From Mycteria americana (Eukaryota; Chordata; Aves; Ciconiiformes; Ciconiidae): 64,000 nucleotides of DNA. Below are positions 37,591 to 47,837 of this stretch, piece after piece; the stretch's first letter is position 1; every line of letters starts with the position of its first letter. Both the position numbers and the translations under genes were made by a program. The stretch is from assembly GCF_035582795.1 (NCBI RefSeq), contig NC_134367.1, positions 4,218,501 to 4,282,500 on the forward strand, written 5' to 3'. Under the pieces are notes generated by a model that saw nothing but the letters and a program-made list of their open reading frames with translations, was not told the DNA's origin and did not search any database.

Positions 37591-38473
37591 ACACCCATGA
37601 CCAACAGGACCAGGACAGGGCTCCCGCTCTCCAGGAGGGAGCACCCACAGAGCAGCTTCATCACACCCACAGCAAACACCCCGGCCCAGCAGGGACTGCC
37701 AGGATCGATGTCCCCACGCCACTGCCAAGCAAGAGCATCCCCAGGGACAGCCATGGTGGTGACCCCCAGCATCCCCAGGTGCTTCTCCTGCCACCAACCC
37801 ACCGCCACCCCCAGAGCGAGCAGGCGCGGCACACCCTCCGTCACAAGGAAGCAACCACACGTCCCAACCACTGCAATGCCAAACTGCTCCTCTTTATTCA
37901 AGCCAGGAGAAGCAGCCTCTGCCCAAATGACACCGGGTCCATGATGGGATGTCTCCAGCCCACGAGTGCCCAGGCACCCAGCAGGAGCAGCGCTCCTGGC
38001 AGAGGCAGGGAGGGGAGAGGACATTGGGAGATGGTTCCAGGAGCCAGAAGCGAGGGGGATGTCCTGCTTGCAGAGTTCAGAAACTTAACGCCAGATACTG
38101 TATGAAGAAAGCAGACAAGCACGTCACCTGTTGTAACTGACTTTTCCCTTCCTCCCACTCTCTCCCCCCTCCCCTGCGATGACAAGCAAGTCCATGGTGC
38201 AAGAGAAACAGGCTCAACGGAGTTGAGGTTCAGGCCTTATTGCAGACAGTTTGGACCCGTGTTATCTTAGTGTTGGCAGCCCTGACTCCAAGTCCATGCA
38301 GATGCAGCAAAACCAGGATCATGTCCTCGATGCTGTGCAAGGACGGTGAATGCTGCACTCTTTGCTAGCTTGGGAGAGCCCTCGGCAAAGCCTGAATGAG
38401 TCTCATGGGAGTGAAGGAGAGTGAGGAGGCGTTGGCTGACCTTGGGCTCCTTCAGCCCCACTCGGGGCAGGTC
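37591..38473. repeat. Segmental duplicate, member B (3' flank, exon 3, part of intron 2)
   Basis: Closely matches 47838-48742 (copy D) and, over part of its length, 42995-43560 (copy C). Within 38139-38470 I see only a few mismatches with D. Copy B has a 6-bp insertion near 37646 and lacks about 28 bp near 37997 relative to C and D. Similarity to D extends weakly to about 37020 and 47380. Confidence 0.88.
37893..37898 (-). terminator. AvBD1: Poly(A) signal of copy B
   Basis: AATAAA on the minus strand (plus strand CTCTTTATTCAAG), about 190 bases after the stop. The same context recurs at copies C and D. Confidence 0.8.
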
Positions 38474-39233
38474 CAAGCACCTTTCCTTTCCTCCCGTGGC
38501 CTCTACCTTGGAGCAGGTATAGCACTGAGCCGTTAGCTAGTCACGGGCACTTAAACACAACAGCAACTCTTTCTGCCACCACAGTAGCATTTCTTATTCC
38601 AAAACTTACAGTTTGCAGCAAAAGAAGAACCTTGAACATTTTCCACGGACAATAAAGGGGAAAGAGCACTTCAGAAATCCACAGTAGCCTTTTTGTTGAA
38701 GACATTGTTCCTTATTTTGTGGACCCCGGGAGGATCCTGCACAGTGAACGAGGGCAAAGAAAGTGAGTATGGGATAACTGTAAAAAATGTGCGTGGTTCC
38801 AGAGGGGCTGACACTGCCCCTGGATCTCAAGTCTCCCACGTGCACCGAGCACCAAACCCAACATCTTTACCTCTCCAGTAGCAGGTTATCTTTTCTGCAG
38901 CAGGTTATCTTTCTGCAGCAGCACTTACTGCTTCTGCACTTACTGCTTCTGCAGCAGTAAGTGCAGCAGTAAGTGGGGAAAGTCATAGGGAAAGACCAGT
39001 GTGAGGCCCAGGAGGTGCCATGCTGGTTCCTCAGCTGTCCAGACGTTAATCAGAGCCCATCCCTCCCAAACGTTACATATATCTGACAAATCTGGTCACT
39101 TCCCAGGCCACGGAGGACCCCACAGATGGGGGCTCACCCATCTCCCTCACCCCATCTTCCCTCTTTCCCTCTCACCTGCAGCACCCTGGAGCAACAGGAG
39201 GAAGAAGGGGAAGAGCAGGTACAGGATCCGCAT
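38085..39233 (-). CDS. AvBD1: Avian beta-defensin 1-like precursor (copy B)
   Basis: Secreted cationic leukocyte-type beta-defensin. Exons are 39176-39233 (signal, MRILYLLFPFFLLLLQGAAG), 38610-38736 (core) and 38085-38097 (IWR and stop TAA). The core follows CTGTGCAG and ends CT|GTAAGT; the tail follows TTCATACAG. The product is 65 residues. The mature part begins about GSSRGPQNKEQC, with cysteine spacing x6, x4, x9, x5, CC. The motifs GFLKC, RGKCSRFFFCCK and the terminal IW are those of chicken AvBD1 (FLKC, SGKCSRFY, CCKRIW). A 5' UTR exon ends at 40523 with GTAGGT. Its TATA position reads AGTAAA. Copies A, C and D are its tandem paralogues. Confidence 0.93.
38921..38975. repeat. Nested perfect inverted repeat in copy B intron 1
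   Basis: GCACTTACTGC at 38936-38946 pairs perfectly with GCAGTAAGTGC at 38954-38964 across a 7-base loop. Further copies of the two arms lie at 38921-38931 and 38966-38975, so two alternative hairpins can form. Confidence 0.85.
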
Positions 39234-39757
39234 GGCTGATGCCTGTCCCACGCCTTCAGAGGGCTGCAGAGAGGACACATCAAGACAACAAAGAAAAGAC
39301 ATGGACAAGGCTGGGCACACGTGGTGAGCCAAAAAGCAGAAGCGCAGTCTCCAACAAAAAGAGAAAATAATGATTCTTAGCATTGCAACTTCACAGGTAT
39401 CCTGGGAGCATTTTCGGAAGCACCAGCCTGTTGGACAACCTGGAGTTTATTTCATTGTCTTCTTCACAGGTCTTCCTGACGTTTTCCTCAAAGCATGGGC
39501 TGGAGGATTCATGCCTAGTTGTTGCCATTTTATTCAAAACAACATCCACTGAAACTCAGATTACAAGGAAAGAACATTACTTTTACGAGTTATAGTCCCT
39601 CAGAACTTTTGCGAGGCATGTGTTTGTCCCCTCAGCAGAATTTTGCAGAGAGACAGGATCAAGGGGTGACACAAGATACACTTGCCAGCACAGTCAGCAG
39701 ACCAGGATTGCCACTAGGGCATTTGCCCTCTCCCTTCTGCCTCTTCTTAATCAAATG

Positions 39758-40322
39758 CCAGAGCAGAGGTGGTTTGCACATCAGGAGATGCTTGTGCCAA
39801 CACTCAGTGCCATGCCCATAGCCAAACGAGGGCCAAGAATTTAGGGAAATGCTTGTACCCTGGAGATGCCGTGCTATGTGAAGGGTTAGCCAGTGCTCTC
39901 CATCACCTCAGCCAGTCCAAAGCTGGCTGCCCAAAACACCCTGCCCAATCACCTCTGCTTCCCTGGGCTCAGGAAAGTCCTTCCAGCTCGGCTTGGGAGT
40001 GCCCATCCTCAACTCAAGACCATTCCCAGCCTTCCCAGCAAAGACACTCCCCAGCCCCACACTTTCTGACCCTGCCCCGTGCAGCACCGACCCGGGGAGG
40101 AGCAAGAGGGCAGGGAAGTGTCTTGGTGGCCAGAAATGGAAACACAAATCAACCTTTTGAGTTAACTGAAAGCCTGAAAGGATGGGAAATCTCCATACTG
40201 CTGGGGGAAAAGTATCTCCTTACTTTGCTGAGGAAAGTCCCCACCATTCCCCCAGAACAGAAGATCTCAGGGTCCCTCCTCCAGCATCAAGGCACCTTTC
40301 CAGTCTCTCCTGTACTTAGGAA
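39758..40322. repeat. Intron-1 block nearly identical to copy D
   Basis: About 565 bases match 50523-51088 with only about four differences seen by eye, while the intron on either side is much more diverged. This points to recent conversion or duplication. Confidence 0.9.
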
Positions 40323-40647
40323 AATCTGGTTCCATGCTCCACATGTTCTGGGCTCTTAAGACGCATGTGAAGGTTTTTATTCTCTTTCCCAGGCAGCTCT
40401 GATGTTTGTTTACATTCAGAGACACTTCTAACAGCTTGTCATGTAGGCGGTTCCAGGAAGATGGATTTGCACAGAGAGGCTGAATGGGGGACCAGCCTGG
40501 AAGAGTCTCCGCAGTCACCTACCTGATGAAGGTGTGTTGGTTCAGAGTGCACCAAGGCAGCAACAGGCTGTAACAATCCGACCAGGAATCACTTGCACCC
40601 AGAAGTGTTAGGATCAGGGAGTATCACTTTGCCCAAAACACCCTGGT

Positions 40648-40873
40648 TTTACTCTGTTGCCAGTGGGTGGGACACGCGCTTATTCCTGCTGACACATCTC
40701 CCCCTGGCCAATCAGAAAGTGACCCATCTGCGTGGGGATGGTGGGGTTGCACCTCGTCCCTCCTTGCTGCGGTGGGAGAGGCCGCGGTGCCTCCTGGGGG
40801 CTGTTGCAATCTTCACCGTTGTCCTCACGCAACACGTCTCGTGACACCGCGCTGCAGAGCGGGCACACGGGCT
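40648..40873 (-). promoter_or_regulatory. AvBD1: Promoter module of copy B (TATA altered)
   Basis: Same module as copy A, with inverted CCAAT at 40708-40714 and the C/EBP-like site at 40803-40810. The TATA position (40648-40653) reads AGTAAA on the minus strand. The 5' UTR exon ends at 40523. Confidence 0.6.
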
Positions 40874-41219
40874 GCGGTGGCTTGCTGAAAAATCCTTGGC
40901 ATGGACAAAGTAACTGCTTGCTGCAGACACCAGCACCAGCCCAGTCCCAGAAGAAGGCAGTCCTTCTTTGTCTCTTCTCATCTCATTGAATAATCACCTA
41001 GCGTGTGATGTGCAAGAACACGTAGAGTATTGAAAACCCTCCCACCTCTAGACACTGCAAGAACACCTTCTTCTGGGACAAGATGTCTGGGCACCAGTGC
41101 GTCACATCAAAGGCGATCAGCACAACACTCCCTCTCTAGTGACTATTCAGATAAAGTGAGAGTTACGCCAGGATACATGTTGAGGTCTGTAAACCAGGAG
41201 ATCCAACGAACCTGCATCA

Positions 41220-41550
41220 TCCTCTAAAGCCATCCAAGGTGAAGAAATATAAGATGGATGGAGGCATCGTGGTGAAGCCAATGCGTTTGATGCCATTCAC
41301 GCAGTCGGGAGAAGTGGCAGTCCTTGCCAGGCAGGAGGGGGCTGTGCTGCATGCCTGACTTGGCAACTGCCTCTCAAGGTGTTTGGAAGAGCAATCTGGT
41401 CTCCCCAACTCCAAAGGTTTACCTGCTGGGGGTTTTGGTATTGGAGCCTGGCCTCTCGGCCTTTTCTCCTTGCACACCACTGAGATGTCAAGTCACGGTG
41501 GCAAGATAACAATCACGAAAAAGGGGGAAGATGGCTCCTGCATGCTTAGT
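41220..41550. repeat. Diverged paralogue of 56.5-56.75 kb, function unknown
   Basis: GGCAGTCCTTGCCAGGCAGG followed by GTGCTGCATGCCTGACTTGG aligns in the same orientation with 56540-56740. Both copies are open on the minus strand with ACSTAPSC in common, but this may be chance. I recognise no gene. Confidence 0.6.
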
Positions 41551-41659
41551 AGAAGCAGAGGGCCCACCTGCCTGGAAGACTGATCTTGGGTTTTACGGGG
41601 AGAGCTTCTTGAAGAGAAGCAGAAAAAGTTCCATTTTGTGCTACGGCAGCAGTTTCGAA

Positions 41660-42620
41660 TGAGCAGGGATGCAACGTGTGTGTGCGCCTGTCCCAAGAGG
41701 CGTCCAGCAAACCACAGCACCAAACAGCCCTTACACAAGGCGGGATGACACAAGACCCAGGGCTGGAGGCCTGGGAATCCTTCTCAGAGGTGTCAGAAGA
41801 GGAAAGCGATGCCTCCTTTTCTCTGGCGGGGGGAGAAACGGCGCAAGGAGCTTTTGGGCTGGACCTTTTGAGGTACCAGGAACTCCAGCCTGTCCTCTGT
41901 GCTCTCGTTCTCCTGATGCTCCAGGGAGCAGCAAGTAAGATATGAAGGAATGAAGTGTATGGAAAAATGGAGGATTTATCTGATACTACAGTGAAGCTGC
42001 CCGGTAGAAAATGAGGTTTCCCTATGAGGTTTCATCATGCAGATGAAAGAAGACAGAAGCCAAACCTTTTGGTACAGATATTTATTTTTCCTCCATTGAG
42101 ATCATGAGTCACATGTGACTTTTCCTGGTTGCTGTGGCATCCTCCCTGGGGTCCCTCACACCCCATATCTTTCAGGAAAGGCTCCTACTCCAGGTTCTGC
42201 AGCTGGGACCTTGCAGGAAAGCTCTCGCGCCCCAGGCATGAGGTTTTGCCACCATCTCCATACCTTCTGGCCCATGTCTTTCTGAGTCAGCAGCACTGAG
42301 CACAGCAGCCCTGCTGGAGAGGAGAAGGGAGGAAGGCAGATCCTGCTTCCACCCGCAGACTCCTCCTTTGTGCCAAGGGAGAGCCAGCAGACCTGTTGGA
42401 GAGCCTCTCCCGGAGATTGCTGTGGGACGGTAGTGAGCATCGCATCCAAGTGCCATCAACATCGGCCTCTTTTCCATTGGAAAATTTCCCTTGGCGGTTG
42501 GAGAAAGGGGAGAATATGCAGCCCAGGGACATGGGGACACCCCTGGGTTGACATTACTGCGCTGCCCAGCCTGGGACCTGCTGCTGGGGCTGCAGCGAGC
42601 CGGCTTCCTCCAACACCCTG
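41660..42620 (+). pseudogene. AvBD5 pseudogene, inverted duplicate
   Basis: Plus-strand copy of the minus-strand AvBD5 locus. 41660-41875 matches the AvBD5 5' flank (near 55.15-55.33 kb). 41890-41935 keeps most of the signal exon (VLCALVLLMLQGAA) and its GTAAG donor. 42100-42460 matches intron 1, and 42480-42590 matches intron 2. The start codon is gone because about 300 bp before the signal sequence were deleted, and the core exon with all six cysteines is deleted between about 42460 and 42480. No defensin can be made. The open frame at 41676-41945 runs through the fused flank and signal remnant and is unlikely to be used. Confidence 0.85.
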
Positions 42621-42994
42621 CCAACATTGCTGGCAGCCCAGCCGCCATCTGCAGAGAGTGGGGGGGCCCTTCCTGGGCTCCGGCTAGTCCCATCTTTGCC
42701 CAGCCAATAACGAGGTTGAGGGTGAGTTTCCCATGTGTGCACGGATAAATAGACAAACACAAATGTGCAGTCTGACCCTTCCAGTCGGAGCAATGTCCTG
42801 GTCCATTTGGGCACAGACATCTCCTGCATAGCATCCAAGGAGACTCCTTTCCCACCGAGCAGCATGACAGTGCCTCCCTTGAACTCACCATCGCTTGGGC
42901 TGAGCACTCATCACAAGAAAGGACCGTTACCCGCCACAAAAAGAGACTGACATGGAAGTAGGGTCCTGGAAAAAGAAAGAAGTCTGGGCCTATG

Positions 42995-43560
42995 AAAACC
43001 AGGACAGGGCTCCCGCTCTCCAGGAGGGAGCAGAGCAGCTTCATCACACCCACAGCAAACACCCCGGCCCAGCAGGGACTGCCAGGATCGATGTCCCCAC
43101 GCCACTGCCAAGCAAGAGCATCCCCAGGGACAGCCATGGTGGTGACCCCCAGCATCCCCAGGTGCTTCTCCTGCCACCAACCCACCGCCACCCCCAGAGC
43201 GAGCAGGCGCGGCACACCCTCCGTCACAAGGAAACAACCACACGTCCCAACCACTGCAATGCCAAACTGCTCCTCTTTATTCAAGCCAGGAGAAGCAGCC
43301 TCTGCCCAAATGACACCGGGTCCATGATGGGATGTCTCCAGCCCACGAGTGCCCAGGCACCCAGCAGGAGCAGCGCTTCCACTCCTGCTGTCACACCACG
43401 TGGGGATGGCAGAGGCAGGGAGGGGAGAGGACATTGGGAGATGGTTCCAGGAGCCAGAAGCGAGGGGGATGTCCTGCTCACAGAGTTCAGGGTCTCAACC
43501 CCGCGGACTGTACAAAGAAAGCAGACAAGCATGTCACCCGTTGTAACTGACTTTTCCCTT
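42995..43560. repeat. Segmental duplicate, member C (3' flank and exon 3)
   Basis: Nearly identical to parts of 37591-38160 and 47850-48430. The left edge abuts the AvBD5 pseudogene region with no further similarity to B or D, which marks a rearrangement junction near 42990. Confidence 0.88.
43276..43281 (-). terminator. Poly(A) signal of copy C
   Basis: AATAAA on the minus strand in the same conserved context as copies B and D. Confidence 0.8.
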
Positions 43561-45256
43561 CCTCCCACTCTCTCCCATCTCCTCTCCTATGACAAGCAAG
43601 TGCAGGGAGATAAGACTCAACCTCACAGAGGCAAGCTCCAGTCATTTCACTTGGCTTGGACCTGTGCTCTCCTTAGTGGTGGCAGCCTTGGCTCCAAGGC
43701 TCTTTAGGGACATCAGGAGGAGGATCCTGTGCCTCACACTACCCAAGGGACAGCCTTCACATTTGGACAACACAGCTGAGCTTTCTTTATTGACATTGGG
43801 CAAGCCTCGTGGGGCTGAAGGAAAGTGGGGAGGCACTGGCTGACCTTGGGCTCCTTCAGCCCCACAGCAAGCACGTCCAAGCCCACAAGGACTTCTCCCT
43901 TCTTTCCCTGGCTTTTGCCTCTGAGTGTGAATGCATGAAGCTGTGAACCAGGAGCTGACTTGAAAGACAATAGTGACTATATCAGTAAGAGCAAACCATT
44001 TCCAGAACTTACGTTTTGCAGCAGCGCATGAATGATGAACAAAATCCCACAAATGTAAAGCCGAAAGGGCAGATCCCCACAATGCAGAATCCCCCTAGTT
44101 GTCTGCATTGCTGTGGGTTTCGTAGTGCCACGGAAGATTCTGCACAGAGAAGCAGTTAAAACAATAATCTGGGAGAGCAGTGAGTGGTTGCAGGAAGTTT
44201 GACGCTCCCCATGCATTTTGGGCCAACACGTGGGCTCATCTTCAACCTTACCATAGCTGTGTCTTCAGTAGCAACATGTCTCACCTAGAAGGACTCTTTC
44301 ACACCAATGTGGGTGCACACAAGAGCAGACACTGAGAAGGACCAGCGTGAGGTTGAGGAAAAGCTGTGCTGGCCCCCCAGCTGCATGTCCACCCCAGCTG
44401 CATGTCCACCACTGCCTGGACCAGCAGAGCTGGCAAGCAGGGCACTCCTTGCACCCCACATCCCTGTCCTGGTTGCGCCCCGCCTTTGAGTGACGTCTGA
44501 TGGAAAGCCCTTGCCCAGCCCTTGCAGGGGTCATGGCTCGGGGCAACAGTGCTTTGGGACACCCAGGTTCAATGCTACTGGACAGCATGGCCAGTATAGC
44601 CTGGAGAGGTCTAAGCTAAAGGCCTGGTGTCCAGCTGTCTCTGGCCATTGGGGTGCAGAAGGCTGTGCCGTCGCCTCCAGCCACCCTCTAAATTGGTCAC
44701 CTCCACCAGAACATCTCAGCTAGGTCAGACAGTACTGGGATGGCTTGGAGGTCTAAGACCCAGGCATGTCAAAAGGTCCCCAAACTGCGCTACGTACCAT
44801 GGTCAGACAACTCTGCCCCAAAGTGTCCACATTTTGGACAACTAGGATGGTCTGTGTAGCCTGCACCTACAGTGACTTCAATAGTAGCTCATCCAGAGAG
44901 CTCCCCCAGAGCGGCAGCAACTCACAGGGGTTGGAGCCCAGAGCTGAATCCCTCCCTAACCCGCAGCAGCAGCCAAGCCCTTCCTTTCGGCTGGATTCTT
45001 CCACACCCAGTGCAAATGGTAACAGCTGCAAACACACCCAGATGTACGCCATTGCATGCCTTTTCACATAGGAGCTCTAAGACAACTGCAGAACCATTCC
45101 CCTCCTAGCCTCTGATAAACGTGGTCACTTCCCAGCACATGGAGGACCCCACTGACGGGGGATCACACCTCACCCCATCTCCCCTCTTCCCCTCTCACCT
45201 GCAGCACCCTGGACCAACAGGAGGAAGAAGAGGAAGAGCAGGTACAGGATCCGCAT
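43495..45256 (-). CDS. AvBD3: AvBD1/3-subfamily beta-defensin, Phe-rich (copy C)
   Basis: Exons are 45199-45256 (signal, MRILYLLFLFFLLLVQGAA), 44013-44139 (core) and 43495-43507 (PRG and stop TGA). The core follows CTCTGTGCAG and ends AC|GTAAGT; the tail follows TTTGTACAG. The product is 65 residues. The mature part starts about ESSVALRNPQQC, with spacing x6, x4, x9, x5, CC and a VGFC motif. The GGFC after the first loop and the IVGIC block resemble AvBD3. Six phenylalanines occur between the first cysteine and the CC pair, and net charge is low for the family. The core exon lacks a Met and is missed by a simple open-frame scan. The 5' UTR exon ends at 46344. The AvBD3 name is tentative. Confidence 0.87.
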
Positions 45257-46447
45257 GGCTGATGCCTGTCCCACGTCTTCAAGGGGCTGCAGAGTGGAGA
45301 CACAAAAACTCCTGGAGATGACAGCACACAGTAACATACCAAACTGCATAGGGGCTATCTCAAGTAACAGGGGACGATATCTTCTGATGTCCCAAGGATG
45401 TCTGTCAGATATGCACCTTTTGGATATCCTGGGAGCAGCTGGGGAAGTATTGGCCTGTTGGGCAGCCCAGCTGATGTTTTTCCATCTTCTTATTTCTCAC
45501 TTTTCTCTTAAAGGACACGTGGGAGAACTAATGCCTGACTATTGCGCTTTTATGGAAAACAGCGTTCAAAGACATGTGCAAAATGCAAACAGAATACTTG
45601 CCCTCCGAAGTTGTACTCCCTCAGGCCTTATGCATCCAACACTTATCTCTCAAGGAGAACTAAAGATGTTTCTGGAGAGACAGAGCCAAGGGTGAGACAA
45701 GATGGCTTGATGGTGAGACAGGCTTTCAAATGTAGCTACCAGACACGTTGCTAGTGCATTTGGTCTCACACTTCTACCTCTCCTTACCCAAGGGCCGAAG
45801 CAGACAATGTTTGCATATCAGGAGGTGCTCATGCCAACACTCAACGCAATGCCAAGAGTCAAACCGGGGTCAAGAGCTGACCCAGGTTCAGGAGTGGAGG
45901 GAAGTGCATGCACCTGGAGATGCCCGGCACTTGGAGAAGGAGGCCCCTGGTGACCAGTATGGTCAATACAAAGCAACCTTCCAAGTTAATGTAAGCCTGA
46001 AAGGATGGAAAATCTCTGCACTGCTGCTTGAATAGCATCTCCCCACTTTGTCCAGGACAGTCCCCACGTGCCCCAGAACATGAGGTCTCTGGGACCTTCC
46101 TCAAGACTCAAGACACATTTCCAGTCCCTCTTGTAGTCAGGAAACCCAGTTTCACATCCAGCATACTCTGGGCTCTCATAATTACTGACTCATAGAGACA
46201 ACTAGTGCTCTTTCTTGGAAAGCTCAGATGGCCTCATTATATGCATGGATACTTCCAACAGGTTGTCATTTAGAAAGCTGCAGGAGCTGAAGAGAGAGGT
46301 GTAGTGGACAGCTGCCCAGAAAGAGACCCCGCAGTTACCTACCTGATGAAGGTCTTGGTCTTCAAGCACTAACAAACCCAACAGAAATCACTTGTGTCCA
46401 GATGCCCTTGGGGTCAGGGAATGCTGCTTTGCCCAAAACACCTTGGT

Positions 46448-46675
46448 TTTACAGCACTGCTGGTGGGTGGGACATGCGCTTATTCCTGCTGACACATCTC
46501 CCCCTGGCCAATCAGAAAGTGACCCATCTGCGTGGGGACGGTGGGGTTGCACCTCGTCCCTCCCTGCTGCGGTGGGAGAGGCTGAGGTGCCTCCTGGGGG
46601 CTGTTGCAATCTTCACCGTTGTCCTCATGCAACACGTCTCGTGACACCGCGCTGCACAGCGGGCAGACGGGCTTG
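46448..46675 (-). promoter_or_regulatory. Promoter module of copy C (TATA altered)
   Basis: Inverted CCAAT at 46508-46514 and the C/EBP-like site at 46603-46610 are kept. The TATA position reads TGTAAA on the minus strand. The 5' UTR exon ends at 46344 with GTAGGT. Confidence 0.6.
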
Positions 46676-47837
46676 GGATGGACAAAGCAGACTGGTTAGT
46701 GCGGGGAATAGTAGCAACGAGGAACAGGTTTCCTTCTTTGTGTCCTCTCATTTTATTGATGAGATAAATAATCAGCTAGCGTGAGATGTGCAAGATCATG
46801 CTGACTGTTGCAAACCTGCTCACCTTCGTACACTGTGAGCAAAGCTTTACCTCTCATTCTACTTCGGGAGGTTTTTCTGGGTAGTTTGGAAATTACACAT
46901 TAACTGCTGCAGGAATACACCTGTATGAGCTGATGAACGCACAGAAACATGCCCATCTCTCAGCTCACTACCTCCAAAACGGTCATCCTACGCATGATAG
47001 AGAACAGAGAAGGTCAGATAAAAGTTTTTCCCTTTTTCTTCCTCTCTCCCTTTCTCTCCTCTCTGCCTGCACTCTGAAGATCACGAGGTGACTCTCCACA
47101 ACACCATCAGTCTGGTTTGAGATGTTCTGGGCCAAGGAGCCCCTGGGGCAGTGGAACAGCTTCACACTGCAGAGATGAGGGGTGCTTGTTGTGACTGCTC
47201 CAGGCACAATATAATGAGAGGTGAGCACAGGTGGATGAAAGGCCACGGCAGGCAGGGATGATCTGAACGTCCCTCACCGAACTGTCCAGTTCAGGAAAGC
47301 AATGGCAGTGAAGGCTTAGCCTTCTTGGAAGGGAAAGCCTTCACCGAAACAGCCAGAGTCACTAGTTGCTCCCATACGCACGTGTGCATGGACGCACATG
47401 TGTATTGATCCACTCAGGGAACCTAAAGCATGAGGTTTGCTTTTACAGACAGGTAGAGGTCACTGCCTTTGATGGACAAGAGCATTGTCATGCCAAATTA
47501 CCTCGAGGTGGGCAGAGAGGAGAAGACACGCTGCTTGTTCTTTGTGTGACTACAAATTTGGACCTTTCCAGGCCATAGTCAATGGGACCCGTTTCACAGG
47601 TCACCTGGAGCAGGAGCTGCATGGCCTCCTCCTCCTCCTGCCTGGTGCGACGCAGAGTGGAGCAGCACATCTCCCCCACGGCCCACAGCAAGGAGGGCTG
47701 CAGCATGCTGGAGAAGGACAAGGAGGAGCAGCAGGGCCTCTAGGACAGGTCGGGTGGGCAGCCCTGGCCATGCCTACCCAAGGGACACACCACCCAGCAC
47801 AGCCCTGTGCATGACGTTGTGGCTGCTGGGAACAAGG

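Noticed and set aside
37206-38105. 299-codon plus-strand open frame and its 206-251-codon relatives at 47754 and 42952
   Set aside because: These are antisense to the shared 3' flanks and tail exons of copies B-D. Similarity between them reflects the segmental duplication, not coding constraint; indels between copies change the frame.
42172-43434. 420-codon open frame on the minus strand, the longest in the window
   Set aside because: It runs through the AvBD5 pseudogene introns and the repeated 3' flank of copy C. Parts recur in other frames and units, and it has no domain, signal peptide or splice logic. GC-rich DNA explains it.
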